Positions 1 through 10,626 of a stretch of DNA of 64,000 bases are shown here, one piece after another. How positions within the stretch are numbered: the stretch's first letter is position 1; the number at the start of each line of letters is the position of its first letter. Below the pieces are notes generated by a model that was given only the letters and a program-made list of their open reading frames with translations, ran no database searches and was not told where the DNA came from. The position numbers and the translations under genes are program-made. Origin of the DNA: Candidatus Woesearchaeota archaeon (GTDB lineage: Archaea > Nanobdellota > Nanobdellia > Woesearchaeales > GW2011-AR9); assembly GCA_018655525.1 (NCBI GenBank), contig JABIJM010000007.1, positions 1-64,000 of the forward strand, written 5' to 3'.

Positions 1-5
1 AAAAG

Positions 6-108
6 CGCCAACACCCGGATTTGAACCGGGAATTCCAAAAGGAACTGGTTCTCTATTAAACCGAAGTTTGTTCAAGACCAGCGCAATACCAGATTATGCG
101 ATGTTGGC
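6..108 (-). tRNA. tRNA-Ser(UGA) with intron of about 20 nt after position 37
   Basis: Minus strand: GCCAACA/TGTTGGC acceptor, D-arm, CTGGT/ACCAG anticodon stem with loop CTTGAA interrupted by CAAACTTCGGTTTAATAGAG, long variable arm TTCC-TTTT-GGAA, T-arm CCCGG-TTCAAAT-CCGGG. Confidence 0.9.
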
Positions 109-159
109 AGTAATATTAGTTTTAATACTGAATATTTAAAAGGCTTTCTAAGAATACCT

Positions 160-2049
160 TTATTTCAACCGAATCGTATCTAGATTTTTAGGAGCGACTG
201 TTTCAATCCTGTAAGCTTTATGAATACTTGATGCAAGATCCAAACACCGTGAAGATTCTCCATGAACTACGATTACCTTACGTGGTTGTGGATTACATCG
301 TTTGACGTAATTCATTAGCTGTCTTCTATCGGAATGAGCTGTAATTTCAATTTTATGAACTTCCATGTTCACAGCTACAACGTCTTTCTTGCCACCGTCT
401 CCAAACATAACTTCACTTGCACCTGCACGGATTCTATGTCCTAGACTTCCAGGAGGTTGATAACAACTGAAGATAATTGAATTGTTTTTATTGGAAGCTA
501 ACTGTTTAAAATATTCAACTGAAGCTCCACCAGACATCATTCCTGATGTTGCAAGGATTAAAGCTGGTGTTCCATCATGAATAATTTCTTGACGTTCTTT
601 ATGTGACCCTACACGTTTAAATAAAGGAGACAAAAAAGGATTGTTTCCTTTATGAAATATTTCTTGACGTAAATTTCTGTTTAAATATTCTGGATAGGCT
701 GTATGAATTGCAGTGATATCCCATAACATTCCGTCAATGAACACATTTGCTGTTGGAACTTTCTTTTCTCTAATAAGTCGTTCAACAATGACCATTACTT
801 CTTGTGCTCTTCCGGATCCAAGAACCGGCATTAAGACTTTTCCACCACGTGCAAATGTTTTTTTGATTACTTCAATCATATAATCATCTGCTTCTTTTTC
901 ATTTGCAATGTTATCTTTTCCACCATAAGTCGCTTCAATCATTAATGTTTCAATACGTGGAAATTGCGTATTTCCTGGTTCTAAGACATTTGTTCGCCCA
1001 TATTTTAAATCTCCAGTATATGCGAAGTTATGTAATCCATTTCCAATATTAAAATGAACGATTGAACTTCCAAGAATATGACCAGCATTATACATTGTTA
1101 ATCTAATATCTGGCGTAATGTCGGTAACTTCATCATAATCTAAACAAATTGTATGAAGAACCATTTTTCGTACTTCTTCACTTTTAAAGATTGGTTCTTG
1201 ACCTTTTGATCGTTGAATCTTAATCATATCTAATTGTAGTAATGCCATAACATCCCGTGTTGGGTATGTACAATACACAGGACCTTCATATCCAAATTTG
1301 AATAAGTAAGGAATTAAACCTGAATGATCTAAATGTGAATGCGTTACAACAACAGCATCTATTTCACTAATGTTAAATTCTGGTGCATCTAAATAAGGAT
1401 ATGTTTCGGTTCCTTCTTCTCCTGGATCAATTCCACAATCAATAAGAATTCGTGATTCTGGTGTTTGTAGTAAGAAACATGTTCGTCCAACCTGACGAGA
1501 AGCACCTAAACATGATAATCGTACCCATTCGTGTTTTTTTCCACGTAACCATCCATCGTAAATCCGATGTCCTGTTTTACTTAAGAATTTCTTTCGTCCA
1601 ACTGCATCTTCATAAAGGACTGAACGGATACTTTCAATTAATTTTGATTGAATTGGGGGCATTCTCTTAACTTTTGCCACCCAACAGGTTTTTGCTGCAA
1701 TTTCTCGCAATTGTTCTCCTTGTTTTCCAATAACTAATCCTGGTTTGTCTGCATGAATAATCACAACAGAACGTTGAGGATCAAAAATAAATTCCTGCAC
1801 TCCTGCTTCTTTCGGCACAAGTTTTTTAATTTCCACTTCTGCTTTCTCCATTGTCATACATAGAGAGGGATCTGGTCGTAATTCAATTCTTTTCTTGAAT
1901 TCTTTAACTGCACCACGAATAGTGCCTTTATTATCTAAGAAATAGTCTTTATCTTTTGTGTACACAATAATGTTTGCACCTTCAAATGTAGCTTCTGCTA
2001 CAACGCCAGTTGGTAATAATTTTGTTAATTCTTTTAATATGTTTGCCAT
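160..2049 (-). CDS. KH-domain beta-CASP ribonuclease (aCPSF1 / archaeal CPSF-like)
   Basis: Contains THSHLDHSG, KH-like GLVIGKQGEQLREIA and beta-CASP motifs (SGMMSGG, HSDRRQL, VHGE). Start set at MANILKEL, inside the longer ORF. Confidence 0.93.
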   Translation of the reverse strand: MANILKELTKLLPTGVVAEATFEGANIIVYTKDKDYFLDNKGTIRGAVKEFKKRIELRPDPSLCMTMEKAEVEIKKLVPKEAGVQEFIFDPQRSVVIIHADKPGLVIGKQGEQLREIAAKTCWVAKVKRMPPIQSKLIESIRSVLYEDAVGRKKFLSKTGHRIYDGWLRGKKHEWVRLSCLGASRQVGRTCFLLQTPESRILIDCGIDPGEEGTETYPYLDAPEFNISEIDAVVVTHSHLDHSGLIPYLFKFGYEGPVYCTYPTRDVMALLQLDMIKIQRSKGQEPIFKSEEVRKMVLHTICLDYDEVTDITPDIRLTMYNAGHILGSSIVHFNIGNGLHNFAYTGDLKYGRTNVLEPGNTQFPRIETLMIEATYGGKDNIANEKEADDYMIEVIKKTFARGGKVLMPVLGSGRAQEVMVIVERLIREKKVPTANVFIDGMLWDITAIHTAYPEYLNRNLRQEIFHKGNNPFLSPLFKRVGSHKERQEIIHDGTPALILATSGMMSGGASVEYFKQLASNKNNSIIFSCYQPPGSLGHRIRAGASEVMFGDGGKKDVVAVNMEVHKIEITAHSDRRQLMNYVKRCNPQPRKVIVVHGESSRCLDLASSIHKAYRIETVAPKNLDTIRLK

Positions 2050-2203
2050 TTTATTTTTTTTATTTTTTTTAGAAGGCAATCTCAAAAATCATTTGATTTT
2101 TTTTGTTTGCCATTTTTTAGTTTATTTGTTTTTTTATTTTTTTATTTGTTTTTACTGTAATTTTGATTCTCTCAAAAAGAGTATAATAATAAATGAAAAA
2201 AAT

Positions 2204-2833
2204 TTAATACAAAGTCATTGAAACTTCTTTTCTGTAGACTTTCTTAACTTCATTTTGATTTACAACTACAATGTTAATTCCATTTCCAGATGCGCTATCT
2301 CTTTGTAAAGCTGTGTTTACTGCCAGTTTTACAAGTTCAATACCTTCCTTAACGGTCATATCCTTGTTGTATTTCGTTTCTAATACTCCATATGCAAAGA
2401 CACTTCCTGAACCGGATGATACGTAATCTGGAATCTTTGTTACAGATCCATCAGGGAATAAATCATAGAGATGAATTCCATCTGTATCTTTTCCTCCAAG
2501 AAGGAAATGTGCAATCCCTGGTAACATACTTGGTCTTCTAATACTTGAATAAATTAATCCACCAAGTAAATTCGCAGTTTCTTTTGCATTTGTTTTTTTA
2601 TTTGTACGAATTTCTTTTAATTTTAATTCTGCACGAATTAACTTTGTGATAAGCTGTGCTTCTGAAACTGATCCTGCCCATGTTACTGCAAAATCATCAT
2701 TTAAGATATGCACTTTATCTGCTCGTTTGTCAGCAATCATGTGACCCACGGTTGCTCTCATATCAGCTGCCAGAACAATTCCATCCTTGCAGACAATTCC
2801 TACTGTCGTAGTACCTGTTTTTAATTGATCCAT
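2204..2833 (-). CDS. psmB: Proteasome subunit beta
   Basis: MDQLKTGTTTVGIVCKDGIVLAADMRAT; N-terminal Thr nucleophile context and SGSGS..AYGVLE motif. Confidence 0.93.
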   Translation of the reverse strand: MDQLKTGTTTVGIVCKDGIVLAADMRATVGHMIADKRADKVHILNDDFAVTWAGSVSEAQLITKLIRAELKLKEIRTNKKTNAKETANLLGGLIYSSIRRPSMLPGIAHFLLGGKDTDGIHLYDLFPDGSVTKIPDYVSSGSGSVFAYGVLETKYNKDMTVKEGIELVKLAVNTALQRDSASGNGINIVVVNQNEVKKVYRKEVSMTLY

Positions 2834-2945
2834 ATTTATAACACCCTTAGAATAGTTTTTCAACCTCTTGTTTATGTATGAGAATGTGCTCCATATTTAT
2901 AAATCTTTTGGGTTAAAGTTAGAATTAGAATTATAAACAAGAGTT

Positions 2946-3305
2946 CTAACGTTTTCCATAAACAACCGCGCGATAATTTCCTACTTTTTGCCCAGTAAAT
3001 TGAGGAGATAAATTCATTCTCCTAACAAGAGTCTCAATCCCATGTGAAAGAGGAACAAATCCAACTGCTTTATCACTATTAAGAAATTGATAAATAAAAC
3101 TCCTGGTATCTGTAGTAAAAAAACCTTCTTTTACTTCAAAAAAACTCTCAAAACGCTTTTTATCATAACTAATAACCATATAACGTTCATCACTCATTAA
3201 AAGATATTTTCCAGGTAATGTACCTTTCTTATTCCAACTCAATGATGCAAAAACATCTGCAACACGAGAATCAACAGTTCCATTTGTAACAAGTGGTGTA
3301 GCCAT
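2946..3305 (-). CDS. Hypothetical protein
   Basis: Clean 119-aa ORF; no family recognised. Confidence 0.6.
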   Translation of the reverse strand: MATPLVTNGTVDSRVADVFASLSWNKKGTLPGKYLLMSDERYMVISYDKKRFESFFEVKEGFFTTDTRSFIYQFLNSDKAVGFVPLSHGIETLVRRMNLSPQFTGQKVGNYRAVVYGKR

Positions 3306-3359
3306 ATTCTGCTTAGAATTAGTTCCCTTTTTAAAGATATTGACGTTTTCTTAGAATTC

Positions 3360-5159
3360 CTAACCACATCTTTTGAATTTCTTCTCTAATTCAAAAGCTT
3401 CTGTTTTAATCATGGTCGGACGTCCATGTGGACAGGTGTATGGAAAATCTGTTTTTTCAAGATCATTAACAATATTCTGCATCTGATCTTTAGAAAGTTC
3501 ATCGCCTGCCATTACCGCAGACCGACAAGCCATTCGTGTGATGATGGTTTCTTTAAGTTCTTGTATGCTATTTCTACCAACCACCAATTCATGTAATACT
3601 ACTTGAAATAAATCATAAGGTTGTAATCTTCCAAAAACAGAAGGTACTGATTTTAGAATGAAAGTATTACCACCAAATGGTTCTACTGAAAATCCTAATT
3701 TACCTAATGCTTCAAGATTCTCTTCAACTAAGACTTTTTCAGCAGCTGTTAATTCTAATACACCACCTTGCAATAATTCTTGAACATCCACAGAAGCATC
3801 TTTGAATTGTTTCATGAATTTTTCATACATGACACGTTCATGTGCTGCATGTTGATCAATAAATAACACTCCTCCTTCAGTTTCTGCTACAAAGAATGTT
3901 TTATGCACTTGCCCAAAAATTTTCATGGAAGGTAATTTTTCTATAACTTGCTCTACTTCTTTAACTGGTTCAGAAATATTTTCATAATTTCTTTCTTCAA
4001 TCACTTCTTCTTCTGGTGTAACATAAGAACCAACATCATAAGAATCTGCATATGAGGCTGTTGTCTCTTCTACTTTCAAGGTTGTTTGAGCGGAAGGATC
4101 AAAAGCATAGGTTTTTTTTACTTCAGATCCCATAGTTAATGCTTCTGATTCTACATCTATTAAAGGGATCAGATTATGTTTCTCTAAAACTTTTATTACT
4201 GATTGTGTTACTGCTTTTCGTACTTCATCTATTTGATCTATTTTAATTTCCATCTTTTGTGGGTGTACATTCACATCTACATTTTGTGGATTTAAGGTTA
4301 AACTTAGCACAAAGATAGGATGTTTATTAACAAACAAACGAGATTTATATCCCTCATAAACAGCATCTGTTAGTTCTTTGCTTCGTACCCACCTATTGTT
4401 CACAAAGAACACTTGTTGATGTTTATCATTGCGTGCATTGAGTGGTTTGCATGTTAACCCTTCAATCCTTACTAAGTCATCCTCATAATCTATTTCCAAT
4501 AATTCTTTTGCAATTGAAACGCCATAAATAGATGCAATATTACTTTGTAAATCATCAGTAGAAGGTGCATTAAGAAGTTCGTGATTTTCATGCGTTAATT
4601 TGAAGTCAACAGTTTCATGAAGTAAAGCGTAATGTGTCACAACATCTATAATATGACGTAATTCTACAGCATCGGTTTTAAGAAATTTCTTTCTCACCGG
4701 TGTATTGTAAAAGAGATTACGAATTTCAATTGTTGTACCTTGATCACATCCAACTGCACCTTCACTAATTACTTGACCACCTTCTAGAACAAGATTGAAT
4801 CCTTCTAATAGATCTTTTTGTTTTGTGATTAAAGAAAATTGTGAGATTGCTGCAATACTTGCAAGTGCTTCGCCTCTAAATCCTAATGTTTCAATGGAAA
4901 AAAGGTCTTCTGTATTTCTGATTTTACTGGTTGCATGTCTTAAAACAGATTTTCGTGCATCTTCTTCTGACATGCCTTTTCCATTATCTGTGATTTTAAT
5001 CAAATCTTGCCCAGAATTCTTGATATCTACTGAAATACTTGTTGCATCTGCATCAAGTGCATTTTCAATAAGTTCCTTCACAACAGAAGCTGGTCTCTCT
5101 ACAACTTCACCTGCTGCAATTTTATTGATAAGATCTTCGGATAGGATGTTGATTGTCAT
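3360..5159 (-). CDS. mutL: DNA mismatch repair protein MutL
   Basis: GHKL motifs IAAGEVVERPASVVKELIENALDADA, DNGKGM, GFRGEALASIAAIS; C-terminal FIDQHAAHER and TCPHGRPT. Confidence 0.96.
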   Translation of the reverse strand: MTINILSEDLINKIAAGEVVERPASVVKELIENALDADATSISVDIKNSGQDLIKITDNGKGMSEEDARKSVLRHATSKIRNTEDLFSIETLGFRGEALASIAAISQFSLITKQKDLLEGFNLVLEGGQVISEGAVGCDQGTTIEIRNLFYNTPVRKKFLKTDAVELRHIIDVVTHYALLHETVDFKLTHENHELLNAPSTDDLQSNIASIYGVSIAKELLEIDYEDDLVRIEGLTCKPLNARNDKHQQVFFVNNRWVRSKELTDAVYEGYKSRLFVNKHPIFVLSLTLNPQNVDVNVHPQKMEIKIDQIDEVRKAVTQSVIKVLEKHNLIPLIDVESEALTMGSEVKKTYAFDPSAQTTLKVEETTASYADSYDVGSYVTPEEEVIEERNYENISEPVKEVEQVIEKLPSMKIFGQVHKTFFVAETEGGVLFIDQHAAHERVMYEKFMKQFKDASVDVQELLQGGVLELTAAEKVLVEENLEALGKLGFSVEPFGGNTFILKSVPSVFGRLQPYDLFQVVLHELVVGRNSIQELKETIITRMACRSAVMAGDELSKDQMQNIVNDLEKTDFPYTCPHGRPTMIKTEAFELEKKFKRCG

Positions 5160-5236
5160 GATATTTTGGAGATTTAGGAGTATATATTTATTTTGGTGAT
5201 GGAAACATTTTAATAGAAATAGAGAAATATTAAGAT

Positions 5237-5755
5237 ATGAGAAGAATTCTTCTAGAAAAGGAACGGCTACAAAAACTCTGGAAACAACATAAAATTAAAG
5301 ATCTTCTAAAATTGGTTGCAATTGGAAACAATACGCCTCACCAAGTTGCGCTTGGAGCTGCAATTGGATTATTTGTATCAATCATTCCTACGTTTCTTGT
5401 TGGAATGTTAATTGCGTTATATGTTGCATGGGAACGGAAATTAAACATGTTGTCTACATTCCTTGCAACAATGATTGTAAATCCATTTACGTTTCCTTTT
5501 GTTTATTTCATGGATTATGCGATTGGAGATTATATCATCTCACACAACATTCCTTTATCATTACCAACCTCGCAACCTCTTTCCATTGTTGCATCACGCG
5601 TATATTTAGGAGGAGCGGTATTTGCAATCACGGCTTCTATTGTGATGTATGTCGTTGTGTATTACGTTGCAGGATATTATCAAAAGAAAAATTTGAATGA
5701 AAAAATTAAAGAAATGAATCCTTTCAAAAAAGGAAACCTTATTAAACATAAATAA
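5237..5755 (+). CDS. DUF2062-domain membrane protein
   Basis: TPHQVALGAAIGLFVSIIPTFLVGM...VNPFTFPFVY pattern. Confidence 0.8.
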   Translation: MRRILLEKERLQKLWKQHKIKDLLKLVAIGNNTPHQVALGAAIGLFVSIIPTFLVGMLIALYVAWERKLNMLSTFLATMIVNPFTFPFVYFMDYAIGDYIISHNIPLSLPTSQPLSIVASRVYLGGAVFAITASIVMYVVVYYVAGYYQKKNLNEKIKEMNPFKKGNLIKHK

Positions 5756-5767
5756 TATTCTAACGAT

Positions 5768-6175
5768 ATGAATAAAATACTTTTAGCGGTATTGTTTGCA
5801 GGATTTGGGGCACAATTAGTGAAATTGATCGCACTTTGGTTTAAACATAAATCTCTTACAATTCATGATTTATTTGTAACTGGAGGTATGCCTTCATCAC
5901 ATTCAGCGTTTGTTGTTTCTTTAACTACAATCATTTATTTAGTTGAAGGTGCATCTACAGCGTTTGCAATTAGTTTAGTATTTGCAATGATTGTTCTTAG
6001 AGATGCATATGGTGTCAGGAGAACTGTTGGTGAAGAAGGTCTATTACTTCAAAAAGTCATTAAAAAATTAAAAATTAAGAAAAGCACTCATTTTGCAATG
6101 GGCCACACACCTTTACAAGTTGCCGCAGGATCTGTAATTGGGTTTGTTGTTGCATGGTTGGTCTTCTTGTTGTAA
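5768..6175 (+). CDS. Divergent PAP2 family (DUF212) membrane protein
   Basis: GGMPSSHSAFVVSL and GHTPLQVAAGSVIG motifs. Confidence 0.85.
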   Translation: MNKILLAVLFAGFGAQLVKLIALWFKHKSLTIHDLFVTGGMPSSHSAFVVSLTTIIYLVEGASTAFAISLVFAMIVLRDAYGVRRTVGEEGLLLQKVIKKLKIKKSTHFAMGHTPLQVAAGSVIGFVVAWLVFLL

Positions 6176-6931
6176 GGCAAATTCTACTTTTCTAAAAGCC
6201 GAATTATCTAAATTTGGAGTTTTGAAGTAGAGATGGATTTTCTCATTAGCTCCTTCAAATAAGCCACTTTCATTGAATAATCTAAAAGTATTATGTAAAA
6301 TTTTAGTGACATTTCCATGACCTGTAACAATTGCTACATTTTTATCATCATACAGAGAAGCTCCCAGTGCAGACTCAACAAAACTATAATTAATATCTGA
6401 AAAATCTCTTCCAGATAATTTTTGAACAGGAATTACATTTCCTTGATAAGGAGTTGTGTAATTAACAAATCCTTGAACTTTACGAAAATAATTATTCAGG
6501 AATGTTAATGCATTATGTGAACGCTGAATTTTAGAGACATCAAGATCCCTATTTCTTCTTATAGTCTTTGAATTTTGTTTGCTTTTTATACCTTTACCAC
6601 CTTGATAATCTTTTAAACCCCTACATTTCTGAAATTTTCTCACATTTCCATCTAAAACATCAGAATATGTTTGTAATCCTTCTTGGACACTTTTTAGAAC
6701 CTTAACATGTTCTTTTTGTAACACAAATTTTGAAACTTCGTGAAATCTTTGTAGGGAGTTCCATATAAGATTACAATATCCACCCAATTCAAGAAAATTA
6801 TTTACGCCATAGAGAGTCTCTGAAATAGAAACAGGTGTTAAAGTAGGTTCATCCATCAATATAAGATCATGAGATCCTATAATTTGGTCTAAAGATACAA
6901 TTTCTAATTCTTCATTTATTTTAAGATTCAT
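6113..6931 (-). CDS. Hypothetical protein
   Basis: 272-aa ORF, 3' end overlaps the convergent DUF212 gene; no family recognised. Confidence 0.6.
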   Translation of the reverse strand: MNLKINEELEIVSLDQIIGSHDLILMDEPTLTPVSISETLYGVNNFLELGGYCNLIWNSLQRFHEVSKFVLQKEHVKVLKSVQEGLQTYSDVLDGNVRKFQKCRGLKDYQGGKGIKSKQNSKTIRRNRDLDVSKIQRSHNALTFLNNYFRKVQGFVNYTTPYQGNVIPVQKLSGRDFSDINYSFVESALGASLYDDKNVAIVTGHGNVTKILHNTFRLFNESGLFEGANEKIHLYFKTPNLDNSAFRKVEFALQQEDQPCNNKPNYRSCGNL

Positions 6932-7021
6932 ATTATGATTGAAGAATAAATATTATAAAATTGTATAGTATATATTTCTAAAACAACAAACTATAAATAT
7001 AATAAAATCTCCCAAGGTGCT

Positions 7022-7639
7022 ATGATCACAATTAAAGAGATGATCGCATTAGAACGTGCAGCTGCAAAAAAGGGCGTATTTCCTGCTACATTAATGGAAA
7101 ATGCAGGTAAAGAGGTTTGTAGAGTTCTTAATGAAAAGTTTGATTTACGTGATAAACATCTCGTTGTATTTGCAGGAACGGGCAATAATGCAGGAGACGG
7201 TTTTGTAGCAGCACGAGAATGTTTAGAACTTTGCCCCACAATCATTCTCTTATTTGGTTCAGAAGAACAATTTTCTCCAGAAGCAAAGGAAAATTATGAT
7301 AAGATTAAAGATGCCGTAACGGTTGTAAATGTTCATTCTAAAGATGATTTAAAGAATTTTCAATTTCAAAAGAATCATCAACTAGTATTATTAGATGCAT
7401 TACTTGGCACAGGCGTAAAAGGAGAAGTTCGCGAACCAATTGCATTTGGTATTGATTTCTTCAATCAAGTGGAAGGTATCAAAGTTTCTATTGATGTACC
7501 TTCTGGCTTGAATCCAGATACTGGTGAAGGAAGTAAAAGTTGTGATCCAGAATTAGTAATTGCATTACATGATATTAAAGCTGGTTTAATGCAGTTTGAA
7601 GAGAAAACATGTATTGTTGACATCGGATTGCATCATTGA
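7022..7639 (+). CDS. nnrE: NAD(P)H-hydrate epimerase (YjeF N-terminal domain)
   Basis: MENAGKEV, FAGTGNNAGDGFVAAR, DALLGTGVKGEVREP, IDVPSGLNPDTGE. Confidence 0.9.
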   Translation: MITIKEMIALERAAAKKGVFPATLMENAGKEVCRVLNEKFDLRDKHLVVFAGTGNNAGDGFVAARECLELCPTIILLFGSEEQFSPEAKENYDKIKDAVTVVNVHSKDDLKNFQFQKNHQLVLLDALLGTGVKGEVREPIAFGIDFFNQVEGIKVSIDVPSGLNPDTGEGSKSCDPELVIALHDIKAGLMQFEEKTCIVDIGLHH

Positions 7640-8190
7640 TTGAAGAATCCTTTGTCCCTACAATATATTAATAATTTCTCAAATGCTTCTTTTGTTTCGG
7701 GAAAATCTTTCATTTTTTCACCATGATACTTATGAACCATTTTCTCATCCCATCCTTTCCATTCTTCTTTGTAATCTAAAAAATGCATTAAAGCATCTAG
7801 TGAATCCATTGCTTTTGCAAATTTTGCTTCACGTGTTTCTTCATCTTCAAATTCTTCAAACAATTTAATAAATTTATTTTTTAATGAGTTAGGCATATGT
7901 TCTTTCAAAATATGTGCAGCTGCTTTTTCATTTTCTTTTTTATTTTCCCGTTCTTTTTCGTGATGAACAGGAATATCACCCGCTTCAATTTCAACAACAT
8001 CATGATACATTATTAATTCATAAACCTTCAAACGATCTAATTTCTCTTCCATAATTGATAAAAAATGATCAGCTAAAATTAACGCACTCCAGGTATGTTC
8101 TGCGGTACTCTCTTTCCGATTACCAACAGGGGCTGTTCTCTCTACATGCTTCAATTTGTAAAACTTCCGTAATTTATTAAGTGTATCCAT
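7633..8190 (-). CDS. HD-domain protein (YfbR/HDDC2-like 5'-nucleotidase)
   Basis: ESTAEHTWSALILADHF, MYHDVVEIEAGDIPVHH, AKAMDSLDALMHFLDY. Confidence 0.85.
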   Translation of the reverse strand: MDTLNKLRKFYKLKHVERTAPVGNRKESTAEHTWSALILADHFLSIMEEKLDRLKVYELIMYHDVVEIEAGDIPVHHEKERENKKENEKAAAHILKEHMPNSLKNKFIKLFEEFEDEETREAKFAKAMDSLDALMHFLDYKEEWKGWDEKMVHKYHGEKMKDFPETKEAFEKLLIYCRDKGFFNQ

Positions 8191-8226
8191 ATATTGTAGA
8201 ATTGGTGGTGTTTATTAATATCTTTC

Positions 8227-9294
8227 CTAAAAATCTGTCAATTTCTTCACAGAAGAATAACTTACAATTGTTGTATTTCCTGCAGTTCCAGAAACTTTTT
8301 TTGTGGAGATGTATTTCCCTTCACTTAATTTGGTAATTCGTCTGTGGAAACTTTTGTAACTCATTTCCCCACCTTGTTCTGTAAATGCATTATAAAGATC
8401 CCCCACCTTTTTTCCAGTATTATTTTTTACAATTTCTAAAACAAATAATAAATCTTCTTCTAAGGCTTCTTTTGGCTTAATGTGAAAATCATCTACGTTC
8501 TTAACTGCTTGTGCAACTTGTGCTAATCCTATTTTTCGTGAACTTTTATCTTCAGCTGCGGAACCTGCTTCTTTCATTAAATATAATCCGATACGAACAT
8601 CTTTTGTTTCTACACATTTTTCTACAAGTTCATTAAAAGATTCTTCTTCCCATACACCTGGTACAAATGCATAATCTCTACGTTGTTTTAAGATACCAGA
8701 GATTTCTGCTTGATTGTATGGTCTAAAAAATAAGAATTCTGGGTTTAACCTACTTCTTATTCGTTCATCCATTTCTGAATAAGAATCTCGGTAATTAGTA
8801 ATTAAGAAGATTGATTTACGATAAATATCTTCAAGAATTGTGTATAAGAAATCTGTATCTTCTAATTTGTCAATTTCATCAAAGATAAAAACTACAGATC
8901 CTTTGTTTAATTTATCTTTAATTAATCCAAAAAGTTCGCTTGTTTTTTTATGTTGAATAAATTTGTATCCTAAATCTTGACAAATTTTAGAGAATACTTT
9001 GTAGGTCGTATTTTCTTTCCAGCAATTTACGTAAATTGAAAGAACTTCATCTGATTCTTCTTCCAATTCTCTAAGAACATGTTTACATGCTGTCGTTTTT
9101 CCAATTCCAGGTGCGCCATAGACAAAGAGGTTTCTTCCGTTATGTCCTTGTAGTAAAGGTCTAATTGCAACTGCAAATCGTTGTTGTTCATTTTCTCTTC
9201 CATAGAGAATTTTTGGTTGGAAATCATAGCCTAGAAAAATGGTATCTCTAAATAGAGATTCTCCGCTTCTCAGCATATCTTTGAACATTGACAT
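8227..9294 (-). CDS. Orc1/Cdc6 family replication initiator
   Basis: Walker A GAPGIGKTTACKHVL, Walker B VFIFDEIDKL, C-terminal winged helix. Confidence 0.93.
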   Translation of the reverse strand: MSMFKDMLRSGESLFRDTIFLGYDFQPKILYGRENEQQRFAVAIRPLLQGHNGRNLFVYGAPGIGKTTACKHVLRELEEESDEVLSIYVNCWKENTTYKVFSKICQDLGYKFIQHKKTSELFGLIKDKLNKGSVVFIFDEIDKLEDTDFLYTILEDIYRKSIFLITNYRDSYSEMDERIRSRLNPEFLFFRPYNQAEISGILKQRRDYAFVPGVWEEESFNELVEKCVETKDVRIGLYLMKEAGSAAEDKSSRKIGLAQVAQAVKNVDDFHIKPKEALEEDLLFVLEIVKNNTGKKVGDLYNAFTEQGGEMSYKSFHRRITKLSEGKYISTKKVSGTAGNTTIVSYSSVKKLTDF

Positions 9295-9345
9295 TCTTGT
9301 TTAGAAGAAGATGTTGTTTATATTGTTTGTGGGAGTTTAAACTAA

Positions 9346-10626
9346 TTATCTCTTCCCAATCTCAGTAATCCCACACATAAAAGGTTGGAGAACTTTAGGA
9401 ATTTTCACTGTTCCTTTTTTTGTTTGATAATTTTCTAGAATTGCAACCATAATCCTTGAAGTTGCAAGAGCTGTATTATTTAATGTGTGAACGATTTCTC
9501 GTTTGTTTTCTTGATTTACGAATTTGATTCCTAACTTTCGTGCTTGGTAATCCGTACAATTGGATAGGGAGACAATTTCTCCATAATCTTTTGTTGTTGG
9601 TCTATACACTTCAATATCATAACTTTTATGTTTCCATGCTGATAAATCTCCACTACAGATTTCTAAAACCCTATAAGGTAATTTTAATTGTTTGAGAAGA
9701 TCTTCTGAATTTTGTAATAATTCATCAAACAACTTCTCACTTTCATCCGGTTTACAGAAAATGAATTGTTCAACTTTGTTGAATTGATGCGTTCTCCATA
9801 ATCCTTTTTCATTGATACCATGGGCACCAATTTCTTTCCTAAAACACATGGAATATGAAAAATATTTTTTTGGTAAATCTTTTGCATCAAAAACATCTTT
9901 GTTATGATATCCTAAAATTGCGTGTTCACTTGTTCCAATTAATGCAAGATCTTCATCTGCAACAGAATAAATGGTATCGCTCCATTCACCAACATCAATT
10001 GCTGCACCAAGAATTTCTTTCCTTACCATTAATGGTGGTTCTAAATAATGATATCCTTTTTTATGCATAAATTGGATTGCAAATTGAATTAATGCTTGGT
10101 TTAATAATCCAAGTTCTCCTTGTAAATAATAAAACCCACTTCCTGAGACATCAGCTGCATTATCAAAATTTGCAATGCCAAGAGATTCACATAATTCTAC
10201 ATGATTTTTAATGGGGAATTTGAATTCTGAGGTTTTACCTGTTTTTCTAATTTCAACATTTTCTGAATCATCTTTACCTTTTGGAACAGATTCATGCATG
10301 ATGTTACTTAATCTTCCAAGTCCCACATTACGTTTTTCTAATGATTCTTCAACTTCTGCTTCTTGTTTCTTAATGTCTGATGCAACGGTTTGCATTTCTT
10401 TGATTTTCTTTTTCGCAGTTTTTTCATCCTTTGCTTTTTTTGCTTTATTAATTTCTTCAGAAACAATGTTACGTGTTTGTTTTAACTTCTCAACTTTCTT
10501 CTTGCCATCTCTCCAACGGGCATCTAGTTTCAGAACAGAATCAACAACTTCTGGATTTTGATTTTTCTTAATTTCATTATCCTTCACTTGATTCGGATGT
10601 TCACGTACGAAGTTGATGTCTAACAT
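9346..10626 (-). CDS. serS: Serine--tRNA ligase
   Basis: MLDINFVREHPNQVKD start; class II motifs GTSEHAI, FRKEIGAHG, WRTHQFNKVEQF, NNTALATSRIMVAILENYQ. The listed ORF extends upstream of the real start. Confidence 0.95.
   Translation of the reverse strand: MLDINFVREHPNQVKDNEIKKNQNPEVVDSVLKLDARWRDGKKKVEKLKQTRNIVSEEINKAKKAKDEKTAKKKIKEMQTVASDIKKQEAEVEESLEKRNVGLGRLSNIMHESVPKGKDDSENVEIRKTGKTSEFKFPIKNHVELCESLGIANFDNAADVSGSGFYYLQGELGLLNQALIQFAIQFMHKKGYHYLEPPLMVRKEILGAAIDVGEWSDTIYSVADEDLALIGTSEHAILGYHNKDVFDAKDLPKKYFSYSMCFRKEIGAHGINEKGLWRTHQFNKVEQFIFCKPDESEKLFDELLQNSEDLLKQLKLPYRVLEICSGDLSAWKHKSYDIEVYRPTTKDYGEIVSLSNCTDYQARKLGIKFVNQENKREIVHTLNNTALATSRIMVAILENYQTKKGTVKIPKVLQPFMCGITEIGKR

Noticed and set aside
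4795-5199. 134-aa plus-strand ORF opposite mutL
   Set aside because: Fully antisense to a strongly supported MutL N-terminus; composition is not protein-like.
10211-10561. 116-aa plus-strand ORF opposite serS
   Set aside because: Antisense shadow of the SerRS coiled-coil region; Ser/Phe-rich artefact.
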